NCBI RefSeq assembly: GCF_002914525.1
Contig: NZ_LODW01000053.1
Coordinates: forward strand, 46,702 to 110,701
Reading direction: 5' to 3'
Source of the DNA: Rhizobium hidalgonense
GTDB taxonomy: Bacteria > Pseudomonadota > Alphaproteobacteria > Rhizobiales > Rhizobiaceae
Length of the DNA stretch: 64,000 nucleotides
In this document: positions 26,267 to 34,474 of the stretch, one piece after another
Layout: every line of letters starts with the position of its first letter
Position numbering within the stretch: position 1 is the stretch's first letter
Translations under genes and position numbers: made by a program
The notes under the pieces: model-generated
The model's input: only the letters and a program-made list of their open reading frames with translations
The model's database searches: none
What the model was told of the DNA's origin: nothing

Positions 26267-26582
26267 TGATGGAAGCAACCCCAGTAATCGATCTACCGGA
26301 CATCGCCGAATCCACTCGAGTCCTGAGGATGACGACTTCGTGTGGGGAGCCACACTGGCGAGCGAAAGAACGGCCGACGAGCTTGGGATTCGGACCGAGC
26401 GAGGACGCGCGCGTTGGGCATATGTAATGGTCGTCTCCGATGGCAAAGCGGCGGATCTTCCGGAAGTGCGAAGCTTCATCCAGGAAAAGGGAGCCTCGCC
26501 TGGCGCTCGGGTCAAGGAACTTATCGGCCATACGGTTGACGCGTTACGCTCCGGCAACGCCTTCAATGGGGCGGCGTCATGA
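26253..26582 (+). CDS. Small uncharacterised protein between VgrG and toxin
   Basis: 109 residues, start uncertain (TTG at 26253 inside the end of vgrG). The body FVWGATLASERTADELGIRT through RWAYVMVVSDGKAADLPEVR to ELIGHTVDALRSGNAFN looks coding. Its stop overlaps the toxin ATG (ATGA), so it is translationally coupled to the toxin. The first 35 residues look poor. A more protein-like start, MMEATPVIDLPDIAESTRVL at 26266, exists in another frame, so an old frameshift near 26325 is possible. Position suggests an effector chaperone or adaptor, but it does not resemble DUF4123, DUF2169 or DUF1795 proteins known to me. Confidence 0.55.
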   Translation: MYGCDDGSNPSNRSTGHRRIHSSPEDDDFVWGATLASERTADELGIRTERGRARWAYVMVVSDGKAADLPEVRSFIQEKGASPGARVKELIGHTVDALRSGNAFNGAAS

Positions 26583-27439
26583 CCTCAGCGGTAGCAGAAA
26601 CTGTAGGCCAGTACGGTGGTCAAATCGCAGGCGGCGCTTTAGGTGGCGTCATTGGAGGCTTTTTGGGTGGGCCGGTTGGGGCCTGGATCGGTCGCGCGGT
26701 CGGATCGAGAGTCGGTGGCATGGCTGGCCGCGCGGCGGCGGGAGCCATCGCGAGCTATATGGAAGGTGCCAACGAAGCAGCCGAGACCGAGACCAAAGAG
26801 CAAGAAGCCGCCAAGCCCTGTGTGGATTGCGGAGAGATCGACTGTTTCAACCCGCCGGAAGGTTCGACGCCCGACGAGATCAAGGAATTCAAGCGGCAAC
26901 TCGATGAACAGCAGAAGGCGATCAACGAGATCCCGCCGGATACACTCCTTAAAAATATGGACAACTACGAGAAAATCGGCCGCGGTGCCAAGGATGCCGT
27001 GGATCGCGCGAACGCCCGGGAAGCCTGGATTAAGAACAGAGCTGCAGAAATCTTGAAGCAGGATCCAAGCACGACAGCGAAAGCTGCAAGAGATGCGGCA
27101 GCGAAGGATATCAAGACGATGGATGTCATTCACACGCCGGATCTCTCCGCCGGCGGTACAGGACAGCTTTCGACGGAAAACGGCGGCATGGGCCCGCGGT
27201 CTACGAACCGGTCGATCGGTTCGCAGTGGTCCAAAGCGGGCCCCACCTCGGACAAAACCAGATTGCAACAGCTCAATGATCATGCGCAGAAAGCCAGGGA
27301 CAAAGGCGAAGCCACCAACGTAGACCTCAAGATCTGCGAGGATGGCAAGTCGTCGAAATCAGGCAAGTCGGGATCCAAGGGGTCGGGAGGCTCGGGCAAG
27401 GGTCAGGGTGGTGGCCCAGGCAATATTCCCATGTCATAG
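26579..27439 (+). CDS. T6SS effector with glycine zipper and Ntox15/Tde-like DNase domain
   Basis: 286 residues. Residues 12-60 are a glycine-zipper segment (GGQIAGGALGGVIGGFLGGP then VGAWIGRAVGSRVGG), as in Agrobacterium Tde effectors. Cysteines at 81, 84 and 89 (CVDCGEIDC) follow. The toxin domain (about 150-255) shows VIHTPDLSAGG, whose His185 and Asp188 form the HxxD motif of Tde/Ntox15 DNases, then NRSIGSQWS and NDHAQKARDKGEATNVDLKIC. A Ser/Gly/Lys-rich tail ends the protein. It lies after vgrG and before a GAD-like/DUF1851 immunity gene, matching tde-tdi order. DNase activity is inferred from motif and context. Confidence 0.82.
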   Translation: MTSAVAETVGQYGGQIAGGALGGVIGGFLGGPVGAWIGRAVGSRVGGMAGRAAAGAIASYMEGANEAAETETKEQEAAKPCVDCGEIDCFNPPEGSTPDEIKEFKRQLDEQQKAINEIPPDTLLKNMDNYEKIGRGAKDAVDRANAREAWIKNRAAEILKQDPSTTAKAARDAAAKDIKTMDVIHTPDLSAGGTGQLSTENGGMGPRSTNRSIGSQWSKAGPTSDKTRLQQLNDHAQKARDKGEATNVDLKICEDGKSSKSGKSGSKGSGGSGKGQGGGPGNIPMS

Positions 27440-27489
27440 TTCGTAGCCGCTGGATTATCCGCCTATGTCTGTCTTTGATTGGAGGTCGC

Positions 27490-28155
27490 GTGAACAACTA
27501 TCAAGCAAGGCTCGATTCTATCGTCCAGGACTTCGGCTCCCCAGAAAATGGGAGTGCGGAGCCCGATCTCGAACACTATCGGGGCAAGATTCCGGAGGCT
27601 ATGATCGACTTCTGGCAGCAGAATGGTATCGGTACCGTTCTCGACGGCTATTTCCAGTTCTGCGATCCTGGCCGATATAGCGGCATCCTGAAGCTCGTGT
27701 TCGGTGGCGATCCCGATATCCATGCCGAGCAAACACATGCTCTGGGCTTCGGCGCATTTGGAACGATCGTCGCATGGAATGAAGTTCATCAAGACGTGAC
27801 CATCGATCTCGTGAAAGGGCAGGTGTCATGTCCGGCGCTTGTCAACGGCAAGAGATACGACCCCAATCTTGCTGTTACCACCCAGTTAATGCTGCTCGAC
27901 GATCCGACCTTCGACGAATACGACGCCCACGCTAAGAAGCTGTTCAAGCCGGCGCGTTCGAAGCTCGGCAAGCTCGGGGTGGGGCAGATCTACGGGTTCA
28001 GACCGATCCTTGCGCTCGGCGGGAACAGGGCTTTGGCCAGCCTCGCGATCTATGAAGCGTTGCCGCATATGGCGATCTTGGCGCAGGCGCATGAGATGCA
28101 ATTGATGGACAATGCTCCTTTCCCGCCGCAGCCTGTGCGCGTGATCGGAAGCTGA
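27490..28155 (+). CDS. GAD-like/DUF1851 immunity protein (Tdi-like)
   Basis: 221 residues from the GTG at 27490, with GGAGGT at 27481-27486; a TTG at 27475 would add five. The GAD-like N-terminus reads HYRGKIPEAMIDFWQQNGIG, followed by FGGDPDIHAEQTHALGFGAF and the DUF1851 C-terminal part KLGKLGVGQIYGFRPILALGG. This domain pair is that of the immunity proteins paired with Tde DNase effectors. It starts 51 bp after the toxin stop. Two further, broken relatives lie at 28590 and 29415. Confidence 0.87.
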   Translation: MNNYQARLDSIVQDFGSPENGSAEPDLEHYRGKIPEAMIDFWQQNGIGTVLDGYFQFCDPGRYSGILKLVFGGDPDIHAEQTHALGFGAFGTIVAWNEVHQDVTIDLVKGQVSCPALVNGKRYDPNLAVTTQLMLLDDPTFDEYDAHAKKLFKPARSKLGKLGVGQIYGFRPILALGGNRALASLAIYEALPHMAILAQAHEMQLMDNAPFPPQPVRVIGS

Positions 28156-28240
28156 CGCCAGACGCCTGTTTGAGTAGGTCGGAAGACGAAGGCTTGTGTC
28201 TCGGAGCCGGTTTGTTGGTCCACAGAGAAGGAGTTCCAGA

Positions 28241-28540
28241 ATGGTCGGGAGTCCGGTCACGCTCAAAGGCCATATGCATGTCTGCCCGATGGATCCCGGC
28301 CCGCGGCCGCATGTTGGAGGTCCGGTGTCTTCGACATCCCAATCTTTCGTCTGCGTCGAAGGCGTGCCAATCGCAACGGTGGGAGACAAGTGCACATGCA
28401 CGGGTGTTCCGACGACAGCCGGCATTACCAGCGGATCGTCGGTTGCCAATATCGGCGGTCAGAAGGTCGCTCGCTTTGGTGATGCCTGCGAGCATGGCGG
28501 TCGGCTAACTAAGGGAGTTCCGTGGCTTACATTTGAATAG
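28241..28540 (+). CDS. PAAR-domain T6SS spike-tip protein
   Basis: 99 residues from the ATG at 28241 (AAGGAG 7 nt upstream). PAAR repeats occupy nearly the whole protein: HMHVCPMDPGPRPHVGGPV, then GVPIATVGDKCTC and ANIGGQKVARFGDACEHGG. His and Cys residues would bind the zinc ion at the tip. It has no C-terminal toxin extension, so it is a simple cone that sharpens the VgrG spike. Placement between immunity genes rather than next to vgrG suggests rearrangement. Confidence 0.88.
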   Translation: MVGSPVTLKGHMHVCPMDPGPRPHVGGPVSSTSQSFVCVEGVPIATVGDKCTCTGVPTTAGITSGSSVANIGGQKVARFGDACEHGGRLTKGVPWLTFE

Positions 28541-28589
28541 CTTGCTGCGATGCTCGTGCAAGCCTGGGCCGCTTTTCGGAGCGTAAAAC

Positions 28590-29273
28590 TTGCCTTCAAA
28601 CTACAATATCTTCGAGATCAAGTGGTTCGACGAGTTCCTCTCGGCTTATAAGATCGACAATATCACCCGCCCGAGCGGAGCCTAGATAGAGGCCTACCGC
28701 GGCAAGTTGCCGGACTTTCTTCTCCGTTTCTGGGCAGATCATGGCTGGTGCAGCTGGTCCAACGATCAGCATTGGCTTTGCGATCCATCCTTGCCCAAGC
28801 CGGTACTGGACTATGTCTCTTGTGGCGATCCGGAGCTTGCTCTCGCAAAGATGTATGCCTTCGGCTACACCGCCTTCGGGGAAATCGATATCTGGAATGG
28901 CGACGCTATGATCAGGTTGCACCTCCTGATGAAGGTGAGCGTCGATCCTCGTGGGTATAATGAGGAAAACCAGCGTGAATGGACCGACGAAGTTATGCTG
29001 GGCCTGTGTTTTTCAGGGCGCTTCTCACCGGCCACGCCCCCGTGGGAAGATGAAAATCGGAAAAACATGATGCCTCAGGCTTTCGAAACTCTCGGACCTC
29101 TGACATGGGGCCAAATTTACGGTTTTGCGCCTGCACTTAATCTAGGCGGCCGCAATATATTGAAGAAGCTTCAGAAGATGCCATTGGTCGAGCATCTGGT
29201 CTTTTTGGCTTCCGTGGAACCGCCGACATTGTACGATTACACGCCTCCTGCCGATGGGGAAGGCGGCTTCTGA
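28590..29273 (+). pseudogene. Second GAD-like/DUF1851 immunity copy with a premature amber codon
   Basis: From the TTG at 28590 the frame reads LPSNYNIFEIKWFDEFLSAY, KIDNITRPSGA, then TAG at 28683-28685, and continues in the same frame as IEAYRGKLPDFLLRFWADHG to the natural stop at 29273. The continuation carries CGDPELALAKMYAFGYTAFG and PLTWGQIYGFAPALNLGG, the blocks seen in the intact immunity gene. A single nonsense change therefore splits an otherwise open 227-codon gene. Reinitiation at the TTG at 28707 could yield a 188-residue protein, so residual function is possible. Confidence 0.75.
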
Positions 29274-29414
29274 ACGGTGATCCCACGCCGGACGATCGGG
29301 TCACGGTAGCGCTACGGCGTCCAGCCAGCGAGCACAAGAACTCGCGCGCAACGGTTGCCCGATGATGCGTGTTAATCTTGTTGTCAATTAGGAGCCGATA
29401 TGTCTGCGATACCT

Positions 29415-29561
29415 CGGTGCCCCCCTTACAGGAAATACTGGATGAATTCGGGCTCAAAGACGGTATAGCGGCTTCTGCTTCGCAGGCCGCGGGCTATCGC
29501 GGGAAGCTGCCTGACGCGATGGTTGATTTCTGGGTTGAGCATGGTCGCGGTCACCGACCTG
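29415..29561 (+). pseudogene. Third GAD-like immunity fragment, truncated by the DUF488 duplicate
   Basis: The frame gives PLQEILDEFGLKDGIAASAS, then QAAGYRGKLPDAMVDFWVEH, matching the N-terminal GAD-like block YRGKIPEAMIDFW of the intact immunity protein. Similarity stops exactly where the DUF488 duplicate begins at 29562. No start with a good ribosome site remains in frame and the C-terminal two thirds are missing. It marks a recombination junction. Confidence 0.65.
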
Positions 29562-29905
29562 TCAATCTTTGCCGAGGAAGCGCTGAAGCACGATAGCGTG
29601 ATTGTGGTGCAGGTCTTTCGCGCCGTAGAGAAGTGTCGCGTCCGATGGTCCGATCTGGCGTTTCAGCTCCTCGACGGCGGGTTCTTTTCCAGCTCGTCCC
29701 GATACCGGCGTTGGAACTCGGTCCATTTGGCGGGATCATGGCCAAACCAACGGCGCAGCGCCGGACTTGGCGCTTTATCTTTCATCCAGATATCGACTGC
29801 CGCATCCTGATTGCTCAACCCGCGCGGCCATAGCCGGTCGACGAGGATGCGCGTGCCGTCCTTGTCGTCTTTCGGCTCGTAGATTCGTTTGAGGTGCAAG
29901 GACAT
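29562..29905 (-). pseudogene. DUF488 duplicate, frameshifted
   Basis: From 29905 the minus strand reads MSLHLKRIYEPKDDKDGTRI and follows the intact copy at 23394-23741 through FQRRYRDELEKN. A 1-nt loss near 29690 then shifts the frame to an early stop. In the shifted frame the rest is preserved: VEELKRQIGPSDATLLYG, then AKDLHHNHAIVLQRFLGK and a stop at 29562. It lies in the same orientation as the intact copy, with the T6SS island between them. Confidence 0.8.
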
Positions 29906-30194
29906 TCGCTCAGCCGACATAAGTTCGAAAGCCAATCTAGACGAATACGCGTGACAGGGTTTTGGTTCCAGGCTCGAGCCGGCAGCTCGATCTGGTGCGT
30001 GACACAGGTAGCCATCGCACTCAACTTAGGAATATAGGTTGTCGGTCGGCCACAGATGAACGCCTCCGATTGCTGTAGCATTGTCGCGGCCAACGGATGT
30101 TGTTCGGTCCTTGGCCGCTGATATTTTTCGATTCTCCCGATATTGCCAAATGTCACGTTTCGAATATGCCTGTGGCTTTTCGGAGGGAATTGCA

Positions 30195-31043
30195 TTGACA
30201 CAGCTTTCCAACGCACCCGCTTCATTCTTCGAACTGATCGTTCTGATCGGACTCGGCGTTGCTGTCAGCGCTCCAGCGGCATCGGCGGGCCAGAACGAAT
30301 GCGCCGGCCGCGCCTCAGACATCATCCGTCTTGCCTATCCGGGTGCCAACAAGGCCGACGACGCTTTTCTGTTTGGGGGCGCAACCATCACATTGCCGAC
30401 TGACGACAATGTCGAGGCCCATCCGCGTCGGGTGATTTGCCGGATTTGGCCAGCTCAACCGCAACTGACGCTTGTTGCTGTCCCATTGATGACAGAGCAG
30501 TCGGACTCGGAAAACGAGGGTGACATCGAACTGCTCGTGGTCGACAGCACCAATCTTCATGTAAAGCAGCGCCTGCGTCTTCAGGGACTTATGTCCGACG
30601 ATGCCATTCATGTAGAAAGCGTCGCCTTCGATACCGCACGTTATCAACTCGCCCCTGGGAAAACGGCTTTTGGATTGCGTGTTACGCGGGAAGGTAGTTC
30701 GCGCGCCAATCCATTCGGCGAAACGACCTTATGGCTCTTTTCGGCCGACGCTGACGGGCTGAAGCCGGTTCTCGACAATATAGTCGTCAGCGAGAACCAC
30801 GGAGAATGGGATACCGCCTGTGCCGGTGAGTTCAATGAAACCACGCGCACGCTTTCAATGGGTTCACAAGCAAAAGGCGTGTTTGCCGATATCGTCGTAA
30901 CCGAAAAAACGACCACTTCCGTCGCCACGGTCGGAAAGGATGGTGGCTGCCAGAGCGAAGACAAAACGACGATTGGCAATCACCGGCTGCGTTACGACGG
31001 ATCGAAATATGCCGTTCCCAAAGATCTCAAGCGCGATGAGTAA
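30195..31043 (+). CDS. Secreted protein of unknown function
   Basis: 282 residues from the TTG at 30195, chosen because GGAGGG lies 7 nt upstream and the start then begins a signal peptide (FFELIVLIGLGVAVSAPAASAG, cleavage near residue 34). An in-frame ATG at 30150 gives a longer, less signal-like N-terminus. The mature part has four cysteines (NECAGR, VICRIW, DTACAG, GGCQSE), consistent with two periplasmic disulphides. No family was recognised. It lies between the T6SS island and the aromatic-aldehyde operon and could belong to either or neither. Confidence 0.7.
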   Translation: MTQLSNAPASFFELIVLIGLGVAVSAPAASAGQNECAGRASDIIRLAYPGANKADDAFLFGGATITLPTDDNVEAHPRRVICRIWPAQPQLTLVAVPLMTEQSDSENEGDIELLVVDSTNLHVKQRLRLQGLMSDDAIHVESVAFDTARYQLAPGKTAFGLRVTREGSSRANPFGETTLWLFSADADGLKPVLDNIVVSENHGEWDTACAGEFNETTRTLSMGSQAKGVFADIVVTEKTTTSVATVGKDGGCQSEDKTTIGNHRLRYDGSKYAVPKDLKRDE

Positions 31044-31156
31044 GAGGATGTTGGTCCAGGCTGGTGATGGCCGCAATGATCGGGCTAAAACTGCGATAGA
31101 GCGCCGCGTATCCGACAGGACGCTCTATTGCTTGAATTGGCGCGATCTGTCCTTCG

Positions 31157-32602
31157 TCAGAAGGGATAATGCTGGGCGGAATCCTCGACCGTGATCCAAC
31201 GCAGGTCGGTAAATTCGGCGATTGCCGTTTTGCCGCCGAAGCGGCCGTAGCCGCTGCCCTTGACGCCGCCGAAGGGCATTTGTGCCTCGTCATGCAGCGT
31301 TGGGCCATTGATATGGCAGATGCCGGATTCGATGCGCGCGGCAACCGCCATTGCCCGCTGAATGTTGCGGCTGAAGACGGCCGACGACAGGCCGTATTCG
31401 GTGTCGTTGGCGATGCGGATGGCTTCTTCCTCACCGGAGACGCGAATGATCGGCTTGACCGGGCCGAAGGATTCTTCCGCATAGACGCGCATGTCAGGGG
31501 TGACGTGATCGAGCAGCGTCGCCTCGACGACGGTGCCGGAGCGCTTGCCGCCGGCCACGAGTTTGGCACCCTTGGCCGTGGCATCGGCAATCAGCTCCTC
31601 CATTTTTTTGGCCGCGTCGAGGCTGACCAGCGAGCCGAGAACGACATGGCCACGCGGGTCGCCGGCCGGCAGCTGGCTGGCGCGGGCGGCCAGTTTGGCG
31701 ACGAACTGATCGGCGATCGCTGTGTCGACGATGATCCGCTCGGTCGACATGCAGATCTGGCCCTGATGCATGAAGGCGCCGAAAATCGCGGCATTGACGG
31801 CGCCATCGATATCGGCGTCGTCGAGAATGATGAGCGGCGCCTTGCCGCCGAGCTCGAGCAAAGCGGGCTTGAGATATTTGCCGCAGGTCTCGGCGATGAT
31901 CTTGCCGACCTTGGTCGAGCCGGTGAAGTTGACGCGCCTGACGGCTGGATGGGCGATGAGTGCTGTGACGATCTCCGGCGCATCCTCCGGCGCATTGGTG
32001 AGTACATTGATGACGCCGGCCGGCAAGCCCGCCTCGGTCAGCGCGGTGGCGATCAGCCGGTGCGTGCCCGGGCATTGTTCGGATGCCTTGAGGATAACGC
32101 TGTTGCCGCAGGCAATCGGCATGGCGATGGCGCGGGTGGCGAGGATGACGGGCGCATTCCACGGCGCAATTGCCAGGCACACACCGGCCGCCTGGCGAAC
32201 GCCCATGGAAAGCGAGCCGGGCTTGTCGGAAGGGATGATTTCGCCTGAAATCTGCGTCGTCATCGCGCCCGCCTCGCGCAGGATGTTGGCGGCGAGCATG
32301 ACATTGAAGCGGGCCCAGGGCGCGGTGGCGCCGGTCTCCTCGATCATCAGCCGGGTAAACTCGGCCACTTTCGAATCCATGATGTCGGCGGCCTTCATCA
32401 GGATGGCACGGCGCTGGCCGGGCCCGGTTTTCGACCAGGCGCCGAATGCGGCAGAAGCGGCATCGACCGCGGCGGCGACATCCTCAAGGCTTGCGGCAGC
32501 GGCGCGGCTCGCAAGCTTCTCGGTGAAGGGATCGATCCGGTCATAGGTCCGGCCGCTGGAGGCTGCCCGGTCGGCGCCGTTTATAAGCAGGGAAATATTC
32601 AT
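31157..32602 (-). CDS. NAD-dependent aldehyde dehydrogenase, vanillin/benzaldehyde dehydrogenase-like
   Basis: 481 residues, ALDH superfamily. The base glutamate is in LLELGGKAPLI and the nucleophilic cysteine in HQGQICMSTERI. The QICMSTERI spelling and short N-terminus fit the vanillin/salicylaldehyde dehydrogenase group. It is last in a leftward operon with an SDR and an ABC importer, and a close paralogue (38286-39749) is first in the same operon. Oxidation of an aromatic aldehyde to the acid is inferred. Confidence 0.85.
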   Translation of the reverse strand: MNISLLINGADRAASSGRTYDRIDPFTEKLASRAAAASLEDVAAAVDAASAAFGAWSKTGPGQRRAILMKAADIMDSKVAEFTRLMIEETGATAPWARFNVMLAANILREAGAMTTQISGEIIPSDKPGSLSMGVRQAAGVCLAIAPWNAPVILATRAIAMPIACGNSVILKASEQCPGTHRLIATALTEAGLPAGVINVLTNAPEDAPEIVTALIAHPAVRRVNFTGSTKVGKIIAETCGKYLKPALLELGGKAPLIILDDADIDGAVNAAIFGAFMHQGQICMSTERIIVDTAIADQFVAKLAARASQLPAGDPRGHVVLGSLVSLDAAKKMEELIADATAKGAKLVAGGKRSGTVVEATLLDHVTPDMRVYAEESFGPVKPIIRVSGEEEAIRIANDTEYGLSSAVFSRNIQRAMAVAARIESGICHINGPTLHDEAQMPFGGVKGSGYGRFGGKTAIAEFTDLRWITVEDSAQHYPF

Positions 32603-32622
32603 CGTGGGTCTCCTGGAAAGAA

Positions 32623-33408
32623 TTAGAAGCCGAGAACGTCGGCGTTGATGGAGGCTTCAAGACCGCCGTCGGCGGCAAGATTGGTGCCGTTGATCCAGCG
32701 TGCGCCGTCCGAGCAGAGGAAGAGCACGGCGGGAGCGATATCGGCTGATGTGCCGGCACGGCCGACGCGGGTGATATCACTGTCGACGCGGGCGTCGCCG
32801 AGCACGGCGCGGAATTGCTTGAGGATCGGCGTTTCCACTGGCCCCGGGCTCACCGCATTGACGCGGATGCCGCGGTTCTTGAACAAGGGCTGGTGGGCTG
32901 CGCGCATCGTCCAGAGCAGCAGCAGTTCCTTGGAGAGCGGGTAGCCTTGCTCGTCCTTGAGGTCGTGTTCGGCGACGACGGCCGCCACATCTGGAAAGCC
33001 GTCGATCGAGGCCAGCGATTTGGCCCGCTCGAGATTGGCGCGCCAGCCGTAACCGGCGATCGAGGCGACGTTGACGATGGCGCCGCCTTCGCGCAGGCGG
33101 GGTGCCACGGCTTCCGACAGCGCGCGCAGCCCGTAGAAATTGACGGCGAGCGTCGAGACGACGCCGGTGCTGCCGGAAAGGCCAGCGACATTGGCAAGTG
33201 CGTCGAGGCGCACCGGCAGCTGCGCGACGATTTCGGCAACGCCCGATGGCGTGGAGAGATCGCCCTTGATGAAGGCGGCACTTCCGCCCGCCGGTTCGCG
33301 CACATCGACACCGATAACGTCGGCCCCCATCTGGCCGGCCAATTCCGCCGTCCGGGCGCCGATGCCGGAGGCGACGCCAGTCACCAGGATTGTTTTACCA
33401 AAAAGCAT
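32623..33408 (-). CDS. SDR oxidoreductase, coniferyl-alcohol dehydrogenase-like
   Basis: 261 residues from the ATG at 33408 (MLFGKTILVTGVASGIGART). The cofactor motif TGVASGIG is at residues 10-17. The end CSDGARWINGTNLAADGGLE and the short cofactor loop resemble CalA and 3-alpha-hydroxysteroid dehydrogenases, a divergent SDR group. The usual YxxxK is represented by YPLSKELLLLW. It lies 20 bp upstream of the aldehyde dehydrogenase, so alcohol to aldehyde to acid is a natural pair. Coniferyl alcohol as substrate is inferred from similarity and from the phenylpropanoid genes at 44-49 kb. Confidence 0.78.
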   Translation of the reverse strand: MLFGKTILVTGVASGIGARTAELAGQMGADVIGVDVREPAGGSAAFIKGDLSTPSGVAEIVAQLPVRLDALANVAGLSGSTGVVSTLAVNFYGLRALSEAVAPRLREGGAIVNVASIAGYGWRANLERAKSLASIDGFPDVAAVVAEHDLKDEQGYPLSKELLLLWTMRAAHQPLFKNRGIRVNAVSPGPVETPILKQFRAVLGDARVDSDITRVGRAGTSADIAPAVLFLCSDGARWINGTNLAADGGLEASINADVLGF

Positions 33409-33448
33409 TGATTTGACCTTTCGCAAGAAAACCGGGAAGCAGGCCGGT

Positions 33449-34474
33449 TCATTCATTCCATTTGATTTTCGTCGGGCCGGGCAGTTTCAGCCGGTAGCCG
33501 ACGGGCAGAAGCTGGAGGTTGAAACGGCGCTCGACTTCGCCCCAAAGGCCGCGCGGCAGGTAGAGCGAGAAGATCAGCGCGGTGGCGCCAAGCCCGATCA
33601 GATACCAGACGCCGGCGCTGCCGAAGAAGGTTTCGATGACGAAGAACAGGATGGCCCCGAGGATGGCGCCCTCGAATTTGCCGATCCCGCCGACCAGCAC
33701 CATGAAGATCATGTAGGCCGTCCACTGAACGCTGAAATAGGTCTTCGGCTGGAAGGTAGTGGCGGTCGCCAGCCACAGGCCGCCGGCGATGGCGATGCCG
33801 AAGGCGGCGAGCACGAAGAGCAGCCGCTTGGTGGCGGTCACCCGCACGCCGACCGAGGTTGCCGCCTCCTCATTGTCGCGGATCGCCTGCATCGCCGCCC
33901 CCGCGCGGCTGCGCATCAGCATGAAGAGCGCGCCGAGCAGCGCGGCCATCGACGCCAGCGCAAGCCAGTAGATCGTCGCCCGCCGCGCGCCGCTGTCATA
34001 GACATTGAGCGAAATCAGCGAAGTTCCTGTTTCCCCCTGGATTAGCCGGTCGAGATTGACCAGCAGATGCGCGAGTTCGGCCACGACCCACATGCCGATC
34101 GCAAACTCGCCGCCCTTCAGCCGCAGCATGAACAGCGAAAGCGGGATCGACAGCGCGCCGGTCACGATCGCCGCGGCAAAGACCGAGACGAAGGGATCGA
34201 GCCCCGCATCGGCGAGCCGAATGGTGAAATAGGCGCCGAGGCCGAAGAATACCTGCTGGCCGACCGAGACCAGCCCGCCGAAACCGGCAAGTGCATTCCA
34301 CATGGCGGCCAGGATCACATAGATGAACATGGCGGTCATCCTGTCGATCGCGCCGGCGCCGAGCACGGCGGGAGCGAGGATCAGCAGCGCAAGCACCGCG
34401 GCCATGGAGGCGAGCGCCACCCGCGAAGAGGTCGTCCAGCGCTCGATCGATATTCCGTTGGAGACGAATGTCAT
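33449..34474 (-). CDS. Branched-chain-type ABC transporter permease (LivM family)
   Basis: 341 residues, about ten membrane helices. The LivM signature GLVSVGQQVFFGLGAYFTI and the cytoplasmic loop GAAMQAIRDNEEAATSVGVRV are present. The start at 34474 overlaps the stop of the LivH-type gene by 4 bp. A basic C-terminal tail (GYRLKLPGPTKIKWNE) follows the last helix. It works with the LivH partner, two ATPases and the Tat-exported binding protein of the same operon. Confidence 0.9.
   Translation of the reverse strand: MTFVSNGISIERWTTSSRVALASMAAVLALLILAPAVLGAGAIDRMTAMFIYVILAAMWNALAGFGGLVSVGQQVFFGLGAYFTIRLADAGLDPFVSVFAAAIVTGALSIPLSLFMLRLKGGEFAIGMWVVAELAHLLVNLDRLIQGETGTSLISLNVYDSGARRATIYWLALASMAALLGALFMLMRSRAGAAMQAIRDNEEAATSVGVRVTATKRLLFVLAAFGIAIAGGLWLATATTFQPKTYFSVQWTAYMIFMVLVGGIGKFEGAILGAILFFVIETFFGSAGVWYLIGLGATALIFSLYLPRGLWGEVERRFNLQLLPVGYRLKLPGPTKIKWNE

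Noticed and set aside
29551..29745. Separate small gene at the right island border
   Set aside because: It is the shifted frame of the DUF488 duplicate rather than an independent gene.
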